Origin: Acinetobacter schindleri CIP 107287
GTDB taxonomy: Bacteria > Pseudomonadota > Gammaproteobacteria > Pseudomonadales > Moraxellaceae
Assembly: GCF_000368625.1 (NCBI RefSeq)
Contig: NZ_KB849574.1
Span: 310,001 to 374,000, forward strand
DNA length: 64,000 bases
Direction of reading: 5' to 3'
A program made the translations under genes and the position numbers. Below, piece by piece: positions 44,480 to 53,975 of this stretch (positions are counted from its first letter, which is position 1; every line of letters starts with the position of its first letter). The notes beneath the pieces are model-generated. The model was given only the letters and a program-made list of their open reading frames with translations, had not been told where the DNA came from and searched no databases.

Positions 44480-46573
44480 TTAAGCTTGTTCAATGTCTTT
44501 CATTGTCAATTTGATACGGCCACGGTTGTCAACATCAGCAACCTGTACTTTCACTTCCTGACCTTCTTTCAATACGTCTGCAACATTGGCAATACGTTCG
44601 TTAGAAATTTGAGAAATGTGTAGCAGACCGTCAGTACCTGGCAGGATATTAACGAACGCACCGAATTCAACGATACGAATCACTTTACCTGTATAGATCG
44701 TACCTGGTTCAACTTCAGCAGTCAGCGCCTGGATTTTTGCAATCGCAGCTTGTGCAGCAGCTTTAGTTTCACCAAATACGCGTACTGTACCATTGTCTTC
44801 AATATCAATCGCAGCTTTGGTTTCTTCAGTGATTTGACGAATAGTCGCACCACCTTTACCAATTACGTCACGGATTTTGTCAGGATTAATGGTAATTACC
44901 TGGAAAGTCGGTGCGTGCATAGAAATTTCTGGACGAGCACGTGAAATCACCTGGTTCATTGCATTCAGGATGTGCATACGACCTGCATACGCCTGGTTCA
45001 AAGCAACTTCCATGATTTCTTCAGTGATACCTTCGATTTTGATATCCATCTGAAGTGCAGTAATACCGTTTGCAGAACCGGCTACTTTAAAGTCCATATC
45101 ACCAAGGTGATCTTCGTCACCCAGGATGTCAGAAAGAACTGCGAAACGTTCGCCTTCTTTCACAAGACCCATCGCGATACCAGCCACTGGTGCTTTAATT
45201 GGTACACCTGCATCCATAAGTGACAAAGAAGCACCACATACAGAAGCCATTGAAGATGAACCGTTCGATTCAGTGATATCAGATACGATACGGATCACGT
45301 ACGGGAAGCGGTCTGCCGCAGGCAGAACAGCTTGAACACCACGACGTGCCAAACGACCATGACCAATTTCACGACGTTTAGGACCAGATTCACGACCAGT
45401 TTCACCTACAGAGTATGCAGGGAAATTATAGTGAAGCATGAAGTTGTCAGTTTTAGTACCTGATAATGTATCAACCATCAAGGCATCACGTGTGTTACCC
45501 AAAGTTGTTGTTACCAACGCCTGAGTTTCACCACGTGTAAACAATGCTGAACCATGTGCACGGTCTAACACGCCAACTTGTACGTCAAGTGCACGAACTG
45601 TTTTCGTGTCACGACCGTCGATACGTGGCTTACCAGATAGGATGTTGTCACGTACTGTGCGGTATTTCAGATCTTCAAACAATTCGTTCAAGTCGTCTGC
45701 AATACCAGTTTCGTCATTTTCAGGAACGAATTGAGCAACTGCTTCAGCTTGAATTGCATCAAGTGCCGCATAACGGTCTTGCTTAATTGCAATGGTATAT
45801 GCTTCAGAGATTTTCGCTTCAAACGCTTCTTTCAGTTTTGCCTGAAGATCTTCGTTTTTAGTTGGAGCAACCCAAGTTGATTCTTTTGCGCCAGCTGCAG
45901 CAGCAAATTCTTTAATTGCTTGAATCGCGATTTGCATTTCGTCATGACCGAACAATACAGCGCCCAGCATCTGGTCTTCTGAAAGTTCTTTCGCTTCAGA
46001 TTCAACCATCAATACTGCAGATTCTGTCCCTGCAACCACCAGGTCAAGGTCAGACTGAGCCATTTGTTCATAGTTCGGGTTAAGAACATATTCACCGTTG
46101 ATCAAACCAACACGTGCGCCACCGATTGGACCACGGAATGGTGTACCCGCAATCGCAAGTGCAGCAGAAGTACCTAACATCGCAGCGATGTCAGCTTCCA
46201 TAGTCTTGTCAGAAGAAATTACAGTCGCAGTCACCTGGATTTCATTGTAATAACCTTCTGGGAATAATGGACGGATTGGACGGTCAATCAGACGTGAAAT
46301 TAAAGTTTCAGCTTCAGACGCACGGCCTTCACGTTTACCATAACCACCCGGGATACGGCCTGCAGCATATTGCTTTTCTTGATAGTTTACGGTTAACGGG
46401 AAGAAGTCTTGACCCGCTTTAGCAGTCGGTTGGGCTACAACAGCAACTAGTACGGTTACGCCGCCCATAGTAATCACAACAGTATTGGCCTGGCGTGCAA
46501 CACGACCAGTTTCAAGAACCACTTGGTGCTGACCAAACTGGAATTCTTTACGAACAATATTAAACATCGACAT
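44480..46573 (-). CDS. pnp: Polynucleotide phosphorylase
   Basis: The 697-residue 3'-5' exoribonuclease and degradosome component. Two RNase PH domains (first about 1-200; second containing [18 protein letters not shown] near 345, and the [19 protein letters not shown] catalytic-core region), a KH domain ([20 protein letters not shown] near 570) and an S1 domain ([20 protein letters not shown] near 625) are visible in order. It follows rpsO on the same strand, the common arrangement, with a folded intergenic leader at 46713-46738. Confidence 0.97.
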   Translation of the reverse strand: MSMFNIVRKEFQFGQHQVVLETGRVARQANTVVITMGGVTVLVAVVAQPTAKAGQDFFPLTVNYQEKQYAAGRIPGGYGKREGRASEAETLISRLIDRPIRPLFPEGYYNEIQVTATVISSDKTMEADIAAMLGTSAALAIAGTPFRGPIGGARVGLINGEYVLNPNYEQMAQSDLDLVVAGTESAVLMVESEAKELSEDQMLGAVLFGHDEMQIAIQAIKEFAAAAGAKESTWVAPTKNEDLQAKLKEAFEAKISEAYTIAIKQDRYAALDAIQAEAVAQFVPENDETGIADDLNELFEDLKYRTVRDNILSGKPRIDGRDTKTVRALDVQVGVLDRAHGSALFTRGETQALVTTTLGNTRDALMVDTLSGTKTDNFMLHYNFPAYSVGETGRESGPKRREIGHGRLARRGVQAVLPAADRFPYVIRIVSDITESNGSSSMASVCGASLSLMDAGVPIKAPVAGIAMGLVKEGERFAVLSDILGDEDHLGDMDFKVAGSANGITALQMDIKIEGITEEIMEVALNQAYAGRMHILNAMNQVISRARPEISMHAPTFQVITINPDKIRDVIGKGGATIRQITEETKAAIDIEDNGTVRVFGETKAAAQAAIAKIQALTAEVEPGTIYTGKVIRIVEFGAFVNILPGTDGLLHISQISNERIANVADVLKEGQEVKVQVADVDNRGRIKLTMKDIEQA

Positions 46574-46712
46574 GTTTTATTTTTTCCTAGTTCTTGTGAA
46601 CAATTATTCTAGTGGAGACCCCTAAGGTTTGGCATTCACGTCCATTTGAACGAGTAAATGACAAAGCTTAGAAGCCGACCTCACCAGAAAGAAACACTAA
46701 TTTTAAACACAA

Positions 46713-46738
46713 AGAAGGAGCGAAACATTCGCCCCTTC
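46713..46738 (-). promoter_or_regulatory. Folded leader hairpin between rpsO and pnp
   Basis: An 11-bp stem (GAAGGGGCGAA / TTCGCTCCTTC, loop TGT) on the minus-strand RNA. Its one imperfect pair is G-U on that strand but A-C on the other, so it is selected as minus-strand RNA. In E. coli the pnp leader is an RNase III site for autoregulation. A weak T tract follows, so partial termination is also possible. Confidence 0.6.
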
Positions 46739-46828
46739 CTAGGCCTGACTAAAAAGCCAAGCTGACTTTAGTTTTCAGCTGTAAAGCACAATGCATGCAA
46801 TAAACCCGAAAATAAAGCTTAAATCGAA

Positions 46829-47098
46829 TTAACGACGTAAACCTAAAGCACCGATCAAAGCAACATAACGACCGTGGTCTTTACCATTTAGGTAGTCAAG
46901 AAGCTTACGACGTTGGTTAACCATACGGATTAGACCGCGACGGCTATGGTGGTCGTGTTTATGCTCTTTGAAGTGACCTTGTAAGTCATTGATTTGAGCA
47001 GTTAAAAGAGCTACTTGAACTTCTGGTGAACCAGTGTCGTTTTCAGCGCGAGCGAATTTAGCGATGATCTCTGCGCGATCTGCGTTTGTTAAAGCCAT
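46829..47098 (-). CDS. rpsO: Ribosomal protein S15
   Basis: The 89-residue 30S subunit protein binding the 16S rRNA central domain. The sequence matches S15 along its length ([40 protein letters not shown] and [12 protein letters not shown]). It is upstream of pnp on the same strand, and the two are normally co-transcribed. Confidence 0.98.
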   Translation of the reverse strand: MALTNADRAEIIAKFARAENDTGSPEVQVALLTAQINDLQGHFKEHKHDHHSRRGLIRMVNQRRKLLDYLNGKDHGRYVALIGALGLRR

Positions 47099-47426
47099 TC
47101 GATTTCTCCGAGATGCTTATATATTTTGATAAAAATCAAAGTAATGAGAATTCAGAACATTGACTGCCGTGCATCACTACAGCAAGTTGCATATTTTAAG
47201 GGAAATTACGTTAGATTGCAAAAATAGATCATGCGACGATAGATAGATTTAAAGAAATCCACTCAATTCACTGGAAGCATATCATTTATCTGCAAAATAA
47301 AGCTTGTTGAACTGGGTTAGAGATTGAACGAAAAATTATGAAAAACGCCTTAATTATTTCAGACAAATATAGAACAGCTGATCTTTCGCCTCATTAGCTA
47401 GATACATGGGTAATTTTATTTAGCCA
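47099..47426. other. Gene-free upstream region of rpsO
   Basis: No coding frame, repeat or stable hairpin is seen. It must hold the rpsO promoter and leader on the minus strand, but I could not single out a convincing promoter. Confidence 0.4.
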
Positions 47427-47518
47427 TAAAAAAAAGCCCGAGAGGACTCGGGCTTCTTGTGCGCTGTAGTTTCTTCTTTTTCATTATTTTTTTATTATTT
47501 ATTGTTTTTATTACGCTG
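47427..47518 (-). ncRNA. Candidate small RNA 1
   Basis: On the minus strand a TATAAA element (47532-47527) could start a transcript near 47518. It ends at a strong terminator, AAGCCCGAG / CTCGGGCTT followed by seven Ts (47456-47427). The segment just before the stem (47482-47463) resembles the same position of candidate 2. No protein frame fits. Identification is by structure only. Confidence 0.4.
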
Positions 47519-47565
47519 CATCGCGCTTTATAGTTATTATTGTTAATAAAAACTTTCCATGCTCT

Positions 47566-47588
47566 TACTACAACATCCCTGTGTAGTA
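47566..47588. repeat. Small inverted repeat upstream of candidate small RNA 1
   Basis: TACTACA (47566-47572) and TGTAGTA (47582-47588) form a 7-bp perfect stem. It may be an operator or part of another RNA. Confidence 0.4.
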
Positions 47589-47789
47589 GATTCTGCCATA
47601 AAGCCGGGCTACTCATAGACGCATTTTTCGTATCTATATGTAAGTATTTTCTTACATTAATTAACCTAAATTGTGATTAATATTACACAAATCTCATTTT
47701 TAACCCATCTTGTTCATCTTATATGGATGATTTAGATAAATTAAATAATTTATTAAATTATGCTACCTTTCCATAAACTCAAGATATAA

Positions 47790-47898
47790 AAAAGCCTTGT
47801 AGTCTCTCCCAAAACTACAAGGCTTAGCGGCTGTAAGTTTCCTCTTTTTTCACCTACATCAATGTAAGTTCGCTGTCTCACGACTTTCTTATAATAAT
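47790..47898 (-). ncRNA. Candidate small RNA 2
   Basis: A perfect TATAAT on the minus strand (47910-47905) is preceded by an inverted repeat CTCAAC...GTTGAG. The predicted transcript of about 109 bases ends at the stem AAGCCTTGTAGT / ACTACAAGGCTT with a T run (47825-47790). Its sequence just before the stem is closely similar to that of candidate 1, suggesting two members of one RNA family. There is no supported reading frame inside. Confidence 0.5.
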
Positions 47899-48012
47899 TA
47901 TGCGATTATACTCAACTTTCCTTGTTGAGTTCTTTGTAGGGCCCATCTTCTCAAAAAGGGCAGTGAAGCTCTATCCGCAAATCTCCTGAATCGCTGTAAG
48001 CATATGCTTACA

Positions 48013-49785
48013 TTAATCAGTTTCACTATCACCTGAAAAGTTATGACACTGTTCAATGATTTTTTTGCTTAAGCCACTACGACGGGTAGTTTTCAGGCTT
48101 AATGATTGTATAAATGCTTCACGATCTACCAATAGTGTGACTGCTTTTTTTGCACGTGTAATCGCTGTGTAAATCAGTTCCTTACTTAACAGGTTACTGG
48201 CTTTATGATCCAGTACGACTGCAGTGTGCCTAAACTCTGAACCTTGGGATTTGTGAATGGTTAGAGCAAAGGCAGTTTCAATACTTTTTGGCAAACGCGT
48301 TGCTAAAACCCATTTTTCCAGACTCGGAAAATAGATTTCAAACTGGCGCTGTCCAAGATGCTCCCGCAGGAAACAGATCCCAATATCCCCATTCGATAGT
48401 CCCAGCTGGTAATCGTTATAAGTCATCATCACCGGACGACCGATATACCAGTCGCCCTGCTTGATCTGCCCGGTTGCAGTGAGCAGGCGCTGTTCAATCT
48501 GCTGATTGAGTCGGGTCAGACCAAAAACCCCATGGCGGATCGCAGTCAGAATACGGTAATCATCAAAATGACGGATGATCTGCTCTACAAACCTATTAAA
48601 ATTTTGGCTGCCTACCCCTGTTTTGAGTGCCTGTACATAGCTCTGATAACCATACATCAGCTGGTCATAATAAGATTGAGCATCATTGAGCAGTACATTT
48701 TCCGGCAGGTATTGCAGCTGTAGATGGTCAATTTCGATCTGCTCCAGATCAATGGTCTGCAGCTCGGATGCAGTTACCACTTGCTGTTCAAATTCGGTTA
48801 ACAGATCATGATCAGGATGTGCTTTCTGAATAAAATGTGCCAGTGCACCAATCCGTGCCCCTTCACTAAACCGTCGAGTTTTCATCAGATTGATCCGGTT
48901 ATTGACCAAGGCCGGAACCTGCTGTAAATCAGCTAATACTGTGCCGACATCGACAGAAGCCAGCTGATTCGCATCGCCCAGTAGAATCAAACGCGCCCCA
49001 TCTGGCACCGCTGCCAGCAGCATCTGTGCCAAGCTCAGATCAAGCATAGAGGCTTCATCGACCACAATCACGTCATAAGATAGTGGCTGTCGGGCATGGA
49101 ATCTTGGCTGTGCAGTTATTCCCAAACCTAAGAGACGATGCAAAGTCACAGGTTGTAACTGTTTCAAAGTTTCCAGATTAAACTGGGCCAGTGCTGGACT
49201 GCTCAAGGCATTCTGCAACGCTTCTTTCATACGCTGTGCCGCTTTGCCGGTCGGTGCTGCCATGGCAATCCGGATGTCCGGCAAACTTTCATTCAGCACC
49301 GCAATGATATGTGCCAGCGTATAGGTTTTCCCGGTTCCCGGGCCACCCGTAATAATACTTAAACCTTGACTGGCCACCATTTCCAGCGCTTTCTGCTGTT
49401 GCAGATCAGCAAGCAGGCTGCGATGACGGTCATTCAACTGAACAGCTTTTAACTGCTGGGATTTGATGCGAACTACATGCGCAGCGATTGCCTGTTCCAG
49501 TTTCCAGTAACGGTACAGGTACAACTGCTGGTCCTGAAAAATAAAGGGTGCAATCGCATGCTGATCAGACTCGCCACGGCGCACCAAATTGTGCAGCAAG
49601 GCGACTTGATCCTCTGCCGCGTCAATACAGCTGTTACCATTTTGCATGGCTTCCAGTACGGCATGCATGAGCAGTTTGGCCTCATCGCCGAAGTTAGCTG
49701 AGCTGAATGGTGGCTGACATATATGCTCGATCCAGAGCATCAATGGCGAAGCCAGCTGTGATATGTGATTTTGCTCATTTTCCAC
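48013..49785 (-). CDS. recD: Exodeoxyribonuclease V alpha subunit RecD
   Basis: A 590-residue 5'-3' helicase subunit of RecBCD. Walker A ITGGPGTGKTYTLAHI lies near residue 150. The Walker B sequence VIVVDEASMLDLSLAQMLL and the C-terminal motif TIHKSQGSEFRHTAVVL also fit. The frame opens at a GTG (49809) without a ribosome site. The GTG at 49785 has AGGA seven bases before it and is chosen. It is the last gene of the recC-recB-recD series, 71 bases after recB. It is about normal in length for RecD. Confidence 0.93.
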   Translation of the reverse strand: MENEQNHISQLASPLMLWIEHICQPPFSSANFGDEAKLLMHAVLEAMQNGNSCIDAAEDQVALLHNLVRRGESDQHAIAPFIFQDQQLYLYRYWKLEQAIAAHVVRIKSQQLKAVQLNDRHRSLLADLQQQKALEMVASQGLSIITGGPGTGKTYTLAHIIAVLNESLPDIRIAMAAPTGKAAQRMKEALQNALSSPALAQFNLETLKQLQPVTLHRLLGLGITAQPRFHARQPLSYDVIVVDEASMLDLSLAQMLLAAVPDGARLILLGDANQLASVDVGTVLADLQQVPALVNNRINLMKTRRFSEGARIGALAHFIQKAHPDHDLLTEFEQQVVTASELQTIDLEQIEIDHLQLQYLPENVLLNDAQSYYDQLMYGYQSYVQALKTGVGSQNFNRFVEQIIRHFDDYRILTAIRHGVFGLTRLNQQIEQRLLTATGQIKQGDWYIGRPVMMTYNDYQLGLSNGDIGICFLREHLGQRQFEIYFPSLEKWVLATRLPKSIETAFALTIHKSQGSEFRHTAVVLDHKASNLLSKELIYTAITRAKKAVTLLVDREAFIQSLSLKTTRRSGLSKKIIEQCHNFSGDSETD

Positions 49786-49856
49786 ACAGTTATCCTCAAA
49801 CTTATCCACAGGATAATTTTCTGTTTCTATTATATATATTTCTTAGTTTCGACATT

Positions 49857-52800
49857 TTATGCTGACTTATTCACCGCATAATAGCCCAGAATCTGATCCA
49901 GTTTTTGGATAAATTCAACTTCAGGCTGCCAGTGATATAGCCCCTGTCCGGCCTGCCCATTCATGCCGCGCAGATACAGATAGGTTGCTCCACCCAGATG
50001 CTCCCGGATGTCATAACCCTGCAGATTAGCACTTAAATAGCGGTGCATGGCGACTAGATACAGGGCAGCCTGCAACCAGTAACTGGAATGCGTCATGCTG
50101 TCATGAATTGCTTCCGGCAGATAATCCTGCTGATTGGCACCGAGATAGTTACTCTTATAATCGGCGATGTGATAACGCTGACCATCAAAATATACCAGGT
50201 CAATTGCCCCGGTCAGGTAACGTGCCGATTTGGCTTCATTAAAGTCCGGCATGATCAGGCCATAATCCGCAAACAGCTGCTGAATCTGGCGAATCTGTAA
50301 AGGTGCATCATTCAAAGCCAGATAAAACGGGAATTCCGACAAAAAGCTGTGCTGATCCAGCTGGCTTAAACGAAACTCGCTCTGAAGCGGTGTGTTCAGG
50401 ATTTCCCCGACCCAATCATGCATTAGATTCAGCAGAATATCTTCGGATAATTCCTCAAAGAATAGCCCCGCTGACTGCTGTATTAGTCCAGTCACATCAA
50501 GATTTTCATGCGTGCTTGCTTTAGGCAGCTGCCCCATTTCCTGCTCAAACTGCTGAATAAAGGCATCATCATCCAGTTCCAGAAAATAACGCTCAAACTG
50601 CGTCATAAATTGTAGAAAATGAGCGATATTTAAAGATGGCTGCTGGAAAAAGCTGTGCCATGTATGGCGATAGGCAACACTTTGGTCATGCAAGCGGATA
50701 CCGGTCAACAGTTTATAGTTGATGCTGGCCATAACATGCAAAATAGCCTCAGCTAGCGCTTCTGCTTTTAAACTAACATTGCTGGCTACCCGTTTAAACA
50801 GAGTATTCAGGTTAATCGTGGCCTGCAGATAATGCTGCTGGAAGGCCTGCTGCAGTAACTCTAGAATCTGAAAGTCCTGCTGGAACTGGTCTTTCAGTTC
50901 CATCCAGATATGTGGCGCGGTATTCTTGAAACGGCGTCGGATTTCCAGATTCCAGTAACTGCTATCCTGAAAATCCAGATGCTCAAAAATACTGTGCAAG
51001 AAAGTTCCGGCCACAGTACCTTTAGGAAAATTCAGCTTGATCCAGTCCAATGGCTGTTGCAGCACTTCTGCTTCTGTCTGCAGATGGATTTCATCGGCAG
51101 CACTTTCTGGGTGTTCATATAGACTGACCAGATCATCTTGCAGTACGGTTACATGCAGCTGATGTCTCGATAAAGCGGTGAAGCTGGTTGTGGTCCGTGG
51201 ATAGAACTGCTGTTCCGGTAAAGGATGAGCAACTAATTCCAGTGCTGTTTGCATCCGTTCTACCGCAATACGCGGTGGCGCTGTTGTTAAGGTATTTTCC
51301 ATACAGCTGAGCGGGTGCTGGAAGACCTGCTCACCCTGCCCACGCCAGTAGGCCAGACACGAATCTGATTGACCACTCTGATCCTGCAGCATGGCGTAAA
51401 CCCGATGGCTGGCACGCGTTAGCGCCACATACCAGAGACGGTGATTCTCTGCAGCATTCCGTGCTGCATTCTGCAGCTGTGCCTGTTCATGCAGATCCTC
51501 ACGATTTACCGCAATCACTCGTGACTGATTCAGAATATCGTCTTGCTCATGACCAGCCAGCGAGAAGTTAAGGTTACCCTTGTTGACGTCAAACGGTGCA
51601 TCAGCGCCCATCAGGAATACGATTTTGAATTCAAGACCTTTGGAGGCATGGATTGTCAGCAACTGTACGCCACGGTCACCGGAGAGCTTGCGCTCTTTTT
51701 CACTGTCCTTGCCAGAAGGAGACTGTAACTGGCGCAGATACCAATGATACAGTTTCTGTGCACCCTGATAATATTCGCTTTGCTGCGACAGGATTTCGGT
51801 CAGATGACGTAGATTGACCACAACCCGCTCATTATCGATGCTTTGGCTCGATACCAGATTAGTCCAGACATCAAACAGGTTCAGGGCATAGTTCCAGGCA
51901 CTCAGAAAGCCCTTGTCGAACCACATTTCCCGGATCGCTTCGAAATCGGCTATAAAGGTACTTAGGCCAACTGGCTGCTGTTGCAGTTCCAGCAGCTTTT
52001 TCAGGTCAAAGCCGAGCAGACGGGTCACTAAAGCACGGCGAACCTTGGCTTCATTAAACGGGTCCATGATCGCGGTCAGCACCGCGGCAACATCTTGTGC
52101 CACATTACTGGCAAAGACACTCTGTTTTGATTCCTTATAACAGGCAATTCCCATACGTTGCAGACGCTGTTTGACCTGTTCCAACGCATAATGTCCAAAG
52201 GACAGTACGGCAATATCATCCTCAGTTAGAGGAGCAGAACTGTCCTGCTGTTGGAAATACAGTTGTTGCTGTGCAGATTGGTTCAGTAATTCGCGGATTT
52301 TCCAGGCCACTTGATCGGCTTCATGCTCCTGCTCACCCAGCTGCATCCAGCGTAATGGATAAGGATTAGCTTGTCCGGAATCAATCAGGTCCGGATGGGG
52401 ACGGCTACCAGCCTGAATCAAACTATAATTAACGCTTTCACCAAAATCCATCTGGCGCTGGAACAAGGCATCAACCACTTCCACCAAAGCTTTGACCGAG
52501 CGGTGGTTCTGGGTCAGGGTATATTCATGGCCCTGCTTTAAACGGACATCAGCATGTGCCTTGTTATAGGTCAGCATGTCGCCGCCACGGAAACCGTAAA
52601 TCGCCTGCTTTGGATCACCGACCATGATAATACAGCCGAGCTGTACCCGCGCAGCATCCCGCCAGATTCGTGCCAGCAGATCGTCCTGATCCTGGTTGGT
52701 GTCCTGAAATTCATCTACCAGAATTAAGGGATAACGAGACTGCACAAACTGGACAAAACGGCGCCCCTGCTCGCCTTGCAAGGCTTCAGTCAGGGTACGG

Positions 52801-53975
52801 ATCTGTTGCGAGAAGGTAGTCTCTCCCTGTTTCTGTAAAGTCTGCGGCAGACGATGCTGCACACTGCGAATCAGGTGATATTCCAGATAAGCCGTGAGCT
52901 GTTTGAATTTCTCATCCAGTGCCTGTTTCACATTGCACAGGGCTTCGATGGCACAAATCAGCGGATGGCTGAGGAAATACTGCTGCTCTTCTTCGCTACA
53001 GCTTTTGGTAAAACGCTGCTTGCCTGGCTGAAAATCAGTTTTATTACGCAGCAGATAACATAACTTCAGCACCAGCTTGCACAGCTCAGGATCAAAGAAG
53101 CACATACCCTTCTGTTCACTTAGCTGTACCGCCCAGTCAGAAAAATTGCTGCAGATCTCCGACAGTTTTACATGAAAGTTTTTATGAAAATATTTCGGGG
53201 TTTCGGCGCAGTAAGTCTGTATCTTGAGCAGTTCTGCCGGACTGATATTGACCAGCTGTTCAATACAGGCATCCAGTTCACCCAAATCCCATTCTACCTG
53301 GCGGACTGGCTGGAAATGATTGGCGCTAAAATTGAGTGCATCACGTACCAGCCCCACATAGTGTTCAGGAGCTTTGAGCTGGTTCTGTAAATACATCTGG
53401 TTAATAACATACTGCGGCTGCTGCTGGATCCATTCCCGTAGCACATCATGAATCAGCTGCTGAATATACAGGTCCTGATCTTCAGTCAGTTCAGCACGTT
53501 CAATCCGACCACTTTCAAAAGCAAATTCACGCAGTAACTTTTGACTAAAACTATCCAGCGTGCCGACAAACAACTCATCCAGCTGGTTCAATACCAGCCC
53601 CAGACGACGGCGAGCATAGTCCATGCGGTTGCCATAGTCTTTTAACACTTTCTGAAATAGCGGATCAGATTCCTGTTCGATCTGCTGGGCCATTTCCACC
53701 GAATTAAGATGCTGATAGCGCTGGATATAACGCAAAGTTTCTTCCACACGTGCGCGTACCCGGCTTTTCAGTTCAGCTGTTGCCTTACGGGTAAACGTCG
53801 TCGCAATGACCTGATGTGGATAGTATTTATCTAGAAAAATCCGCACCATCAGGCTAGACAGGGTATAGGTTTTGCCAGTCCCTGCCGAAGCCTCGATCCA
53901 GTGCAGACCAGTAAAGGTCATGTCCTGAATTGGATTGGTTGAAGTTTTATGTTGCTGTTGAGGGGCGATGGTCAT
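49857..53975 (-). CDS. recB: Exodeoxyribonuclease V beta subunit RecB
   Basis: A 1372-residue 3'-5' helicase plus nuclease of the RecBCD repair and phage-defence enzyme. Walker A WIEASAGTGKTYTLSSL at 27-43, the UvrD-like motifs (LILVDEFQDTNQDQDDLL, GDPKQAIYGFRGGDML, LTIHASKGLEFKIVFL), and the C-terminal nuclease sequence GAIDLVYFDGQRYHIADYKSN with the D...DYK catalytic set are all present. Its length is above the E. coli protein (about 1180). It starts on the base after the recC stop, so they are tightly coupled. Confidence 0.95.
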   Translation of the reverse strand: MTIAPQQQHKTSTNPIQDMTFTGLHWIEASAGTGKTYTLSSLMVRIFLDKYYPHQVIATTFTRKATAELKSRVRARVEETLRYIQRYQHLNSVEMAQQIEQESDPLFQKVLKDYGNRMDYARRRLGLVLNQLDELFVGTLDSFSQKLLREFAFESGRIERAELTEDQDLYIQQLIHDVLREWIQQQPQYVINQMYLQNQLKAPEHYVGLVRDALNFSANHFQPVRQVEWDLGELDACIEQLVNISPAELLKIQTYCAETPKYFHKNFHVKLSEICSNFSDWAVQLSEQKGMCFFDPELCKLVLKLCYLLRNKTDFQPGKQRFTKSCSEEEQQYFLSHPLICAIEALCNVKQALDEKFKQLTAYLEYHLIRSVQHRLPQTLQKQGETTFSQQIRTLTEALQGEQGRRFVQFVQSRYPLILVDEFQDTNQDQDDLLARIWRDAARVQLGCIIMVGDPKQAIYGFRGGDMLTYNKAHADVRLKQGHEYTLTQNHRSVKALVEVVDALFQRQMDFGESVNYSLIQAGSRPHPDLIDSGQANPYPLRWMQLGEQEHEADQVAWKIRELLNQSAQQQLYFQQQDSSAPLTEDDIAVLSFGHYALEQVKQRLQRMGIACYKESKQSVFASNVAQDVAAVLTAIMDPFNEAKVRRALVTRLLGFDLKKLLELQQQPVGLSTFIADFEAIREMWFDKGFLSAWNYALNLFDVWTNLVSSQSIDNERVVVNLRHLTEILSQQSEYYQGAQKLYHWYLRQLQSPSGKDSEKERKLSGDRGVQLLTIHASKGLEFKIVFLMGADAPFDVNKGNLNFSLAGHEQDDILNQSRVIAVNREDLHEQAQLQNAARNAAENHRLWYVALTRASHRVYAMLQDQSGQSDSCLAYWRGQGEQVFQHPLSCMENTLTTAPPRIAVERMQTALELVAHPLPEQQFYPRTTTSFTALSRHQLHVTVLQDDLVSLYEHPESAADEIHLQTEAEVLQQPLDWIKLNFPKGTVAGTFLHSIFEHLDFQDSSYWNLEIRRRFKNTAPHIWMELKDQFQQDFQILELLQQAFQQHYLQATINLNTLFKRVASNVSLKAEALAEAILHVMASINYKLLTGIRLHDQSVAYRHTWHSFFQQPSLNIAHFLQFMTQFERYFLELDDDAFIQQFEQEMGQLPKASTHENLDVTGLIQQSAGLFFEELSEDILLNLMHDWVGEILNTPLQSEFRLSQLDQHSFLSEFPFYLALNDAPLQIRQIQQLFADYGLIMPDFNEAKSARYLTGAIDLVYFDGQRYHIADYKSNYLGANQQDYLPEAIHDSMTHSSYWLQAALYLVAMHRYLSANLQGYDIREHLGGATYLYLRGMNGQAGQGLYHWQPEVEFIQKLDQILGYYAVNKSA

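Noticed and set aside
47416..47616. 66-codon minus-strand frame in the candidate small RNA 1 region
   Set aside because: It runs through a terminator, is rich in Lys/Asn from AT-rich DNA, and has no support.
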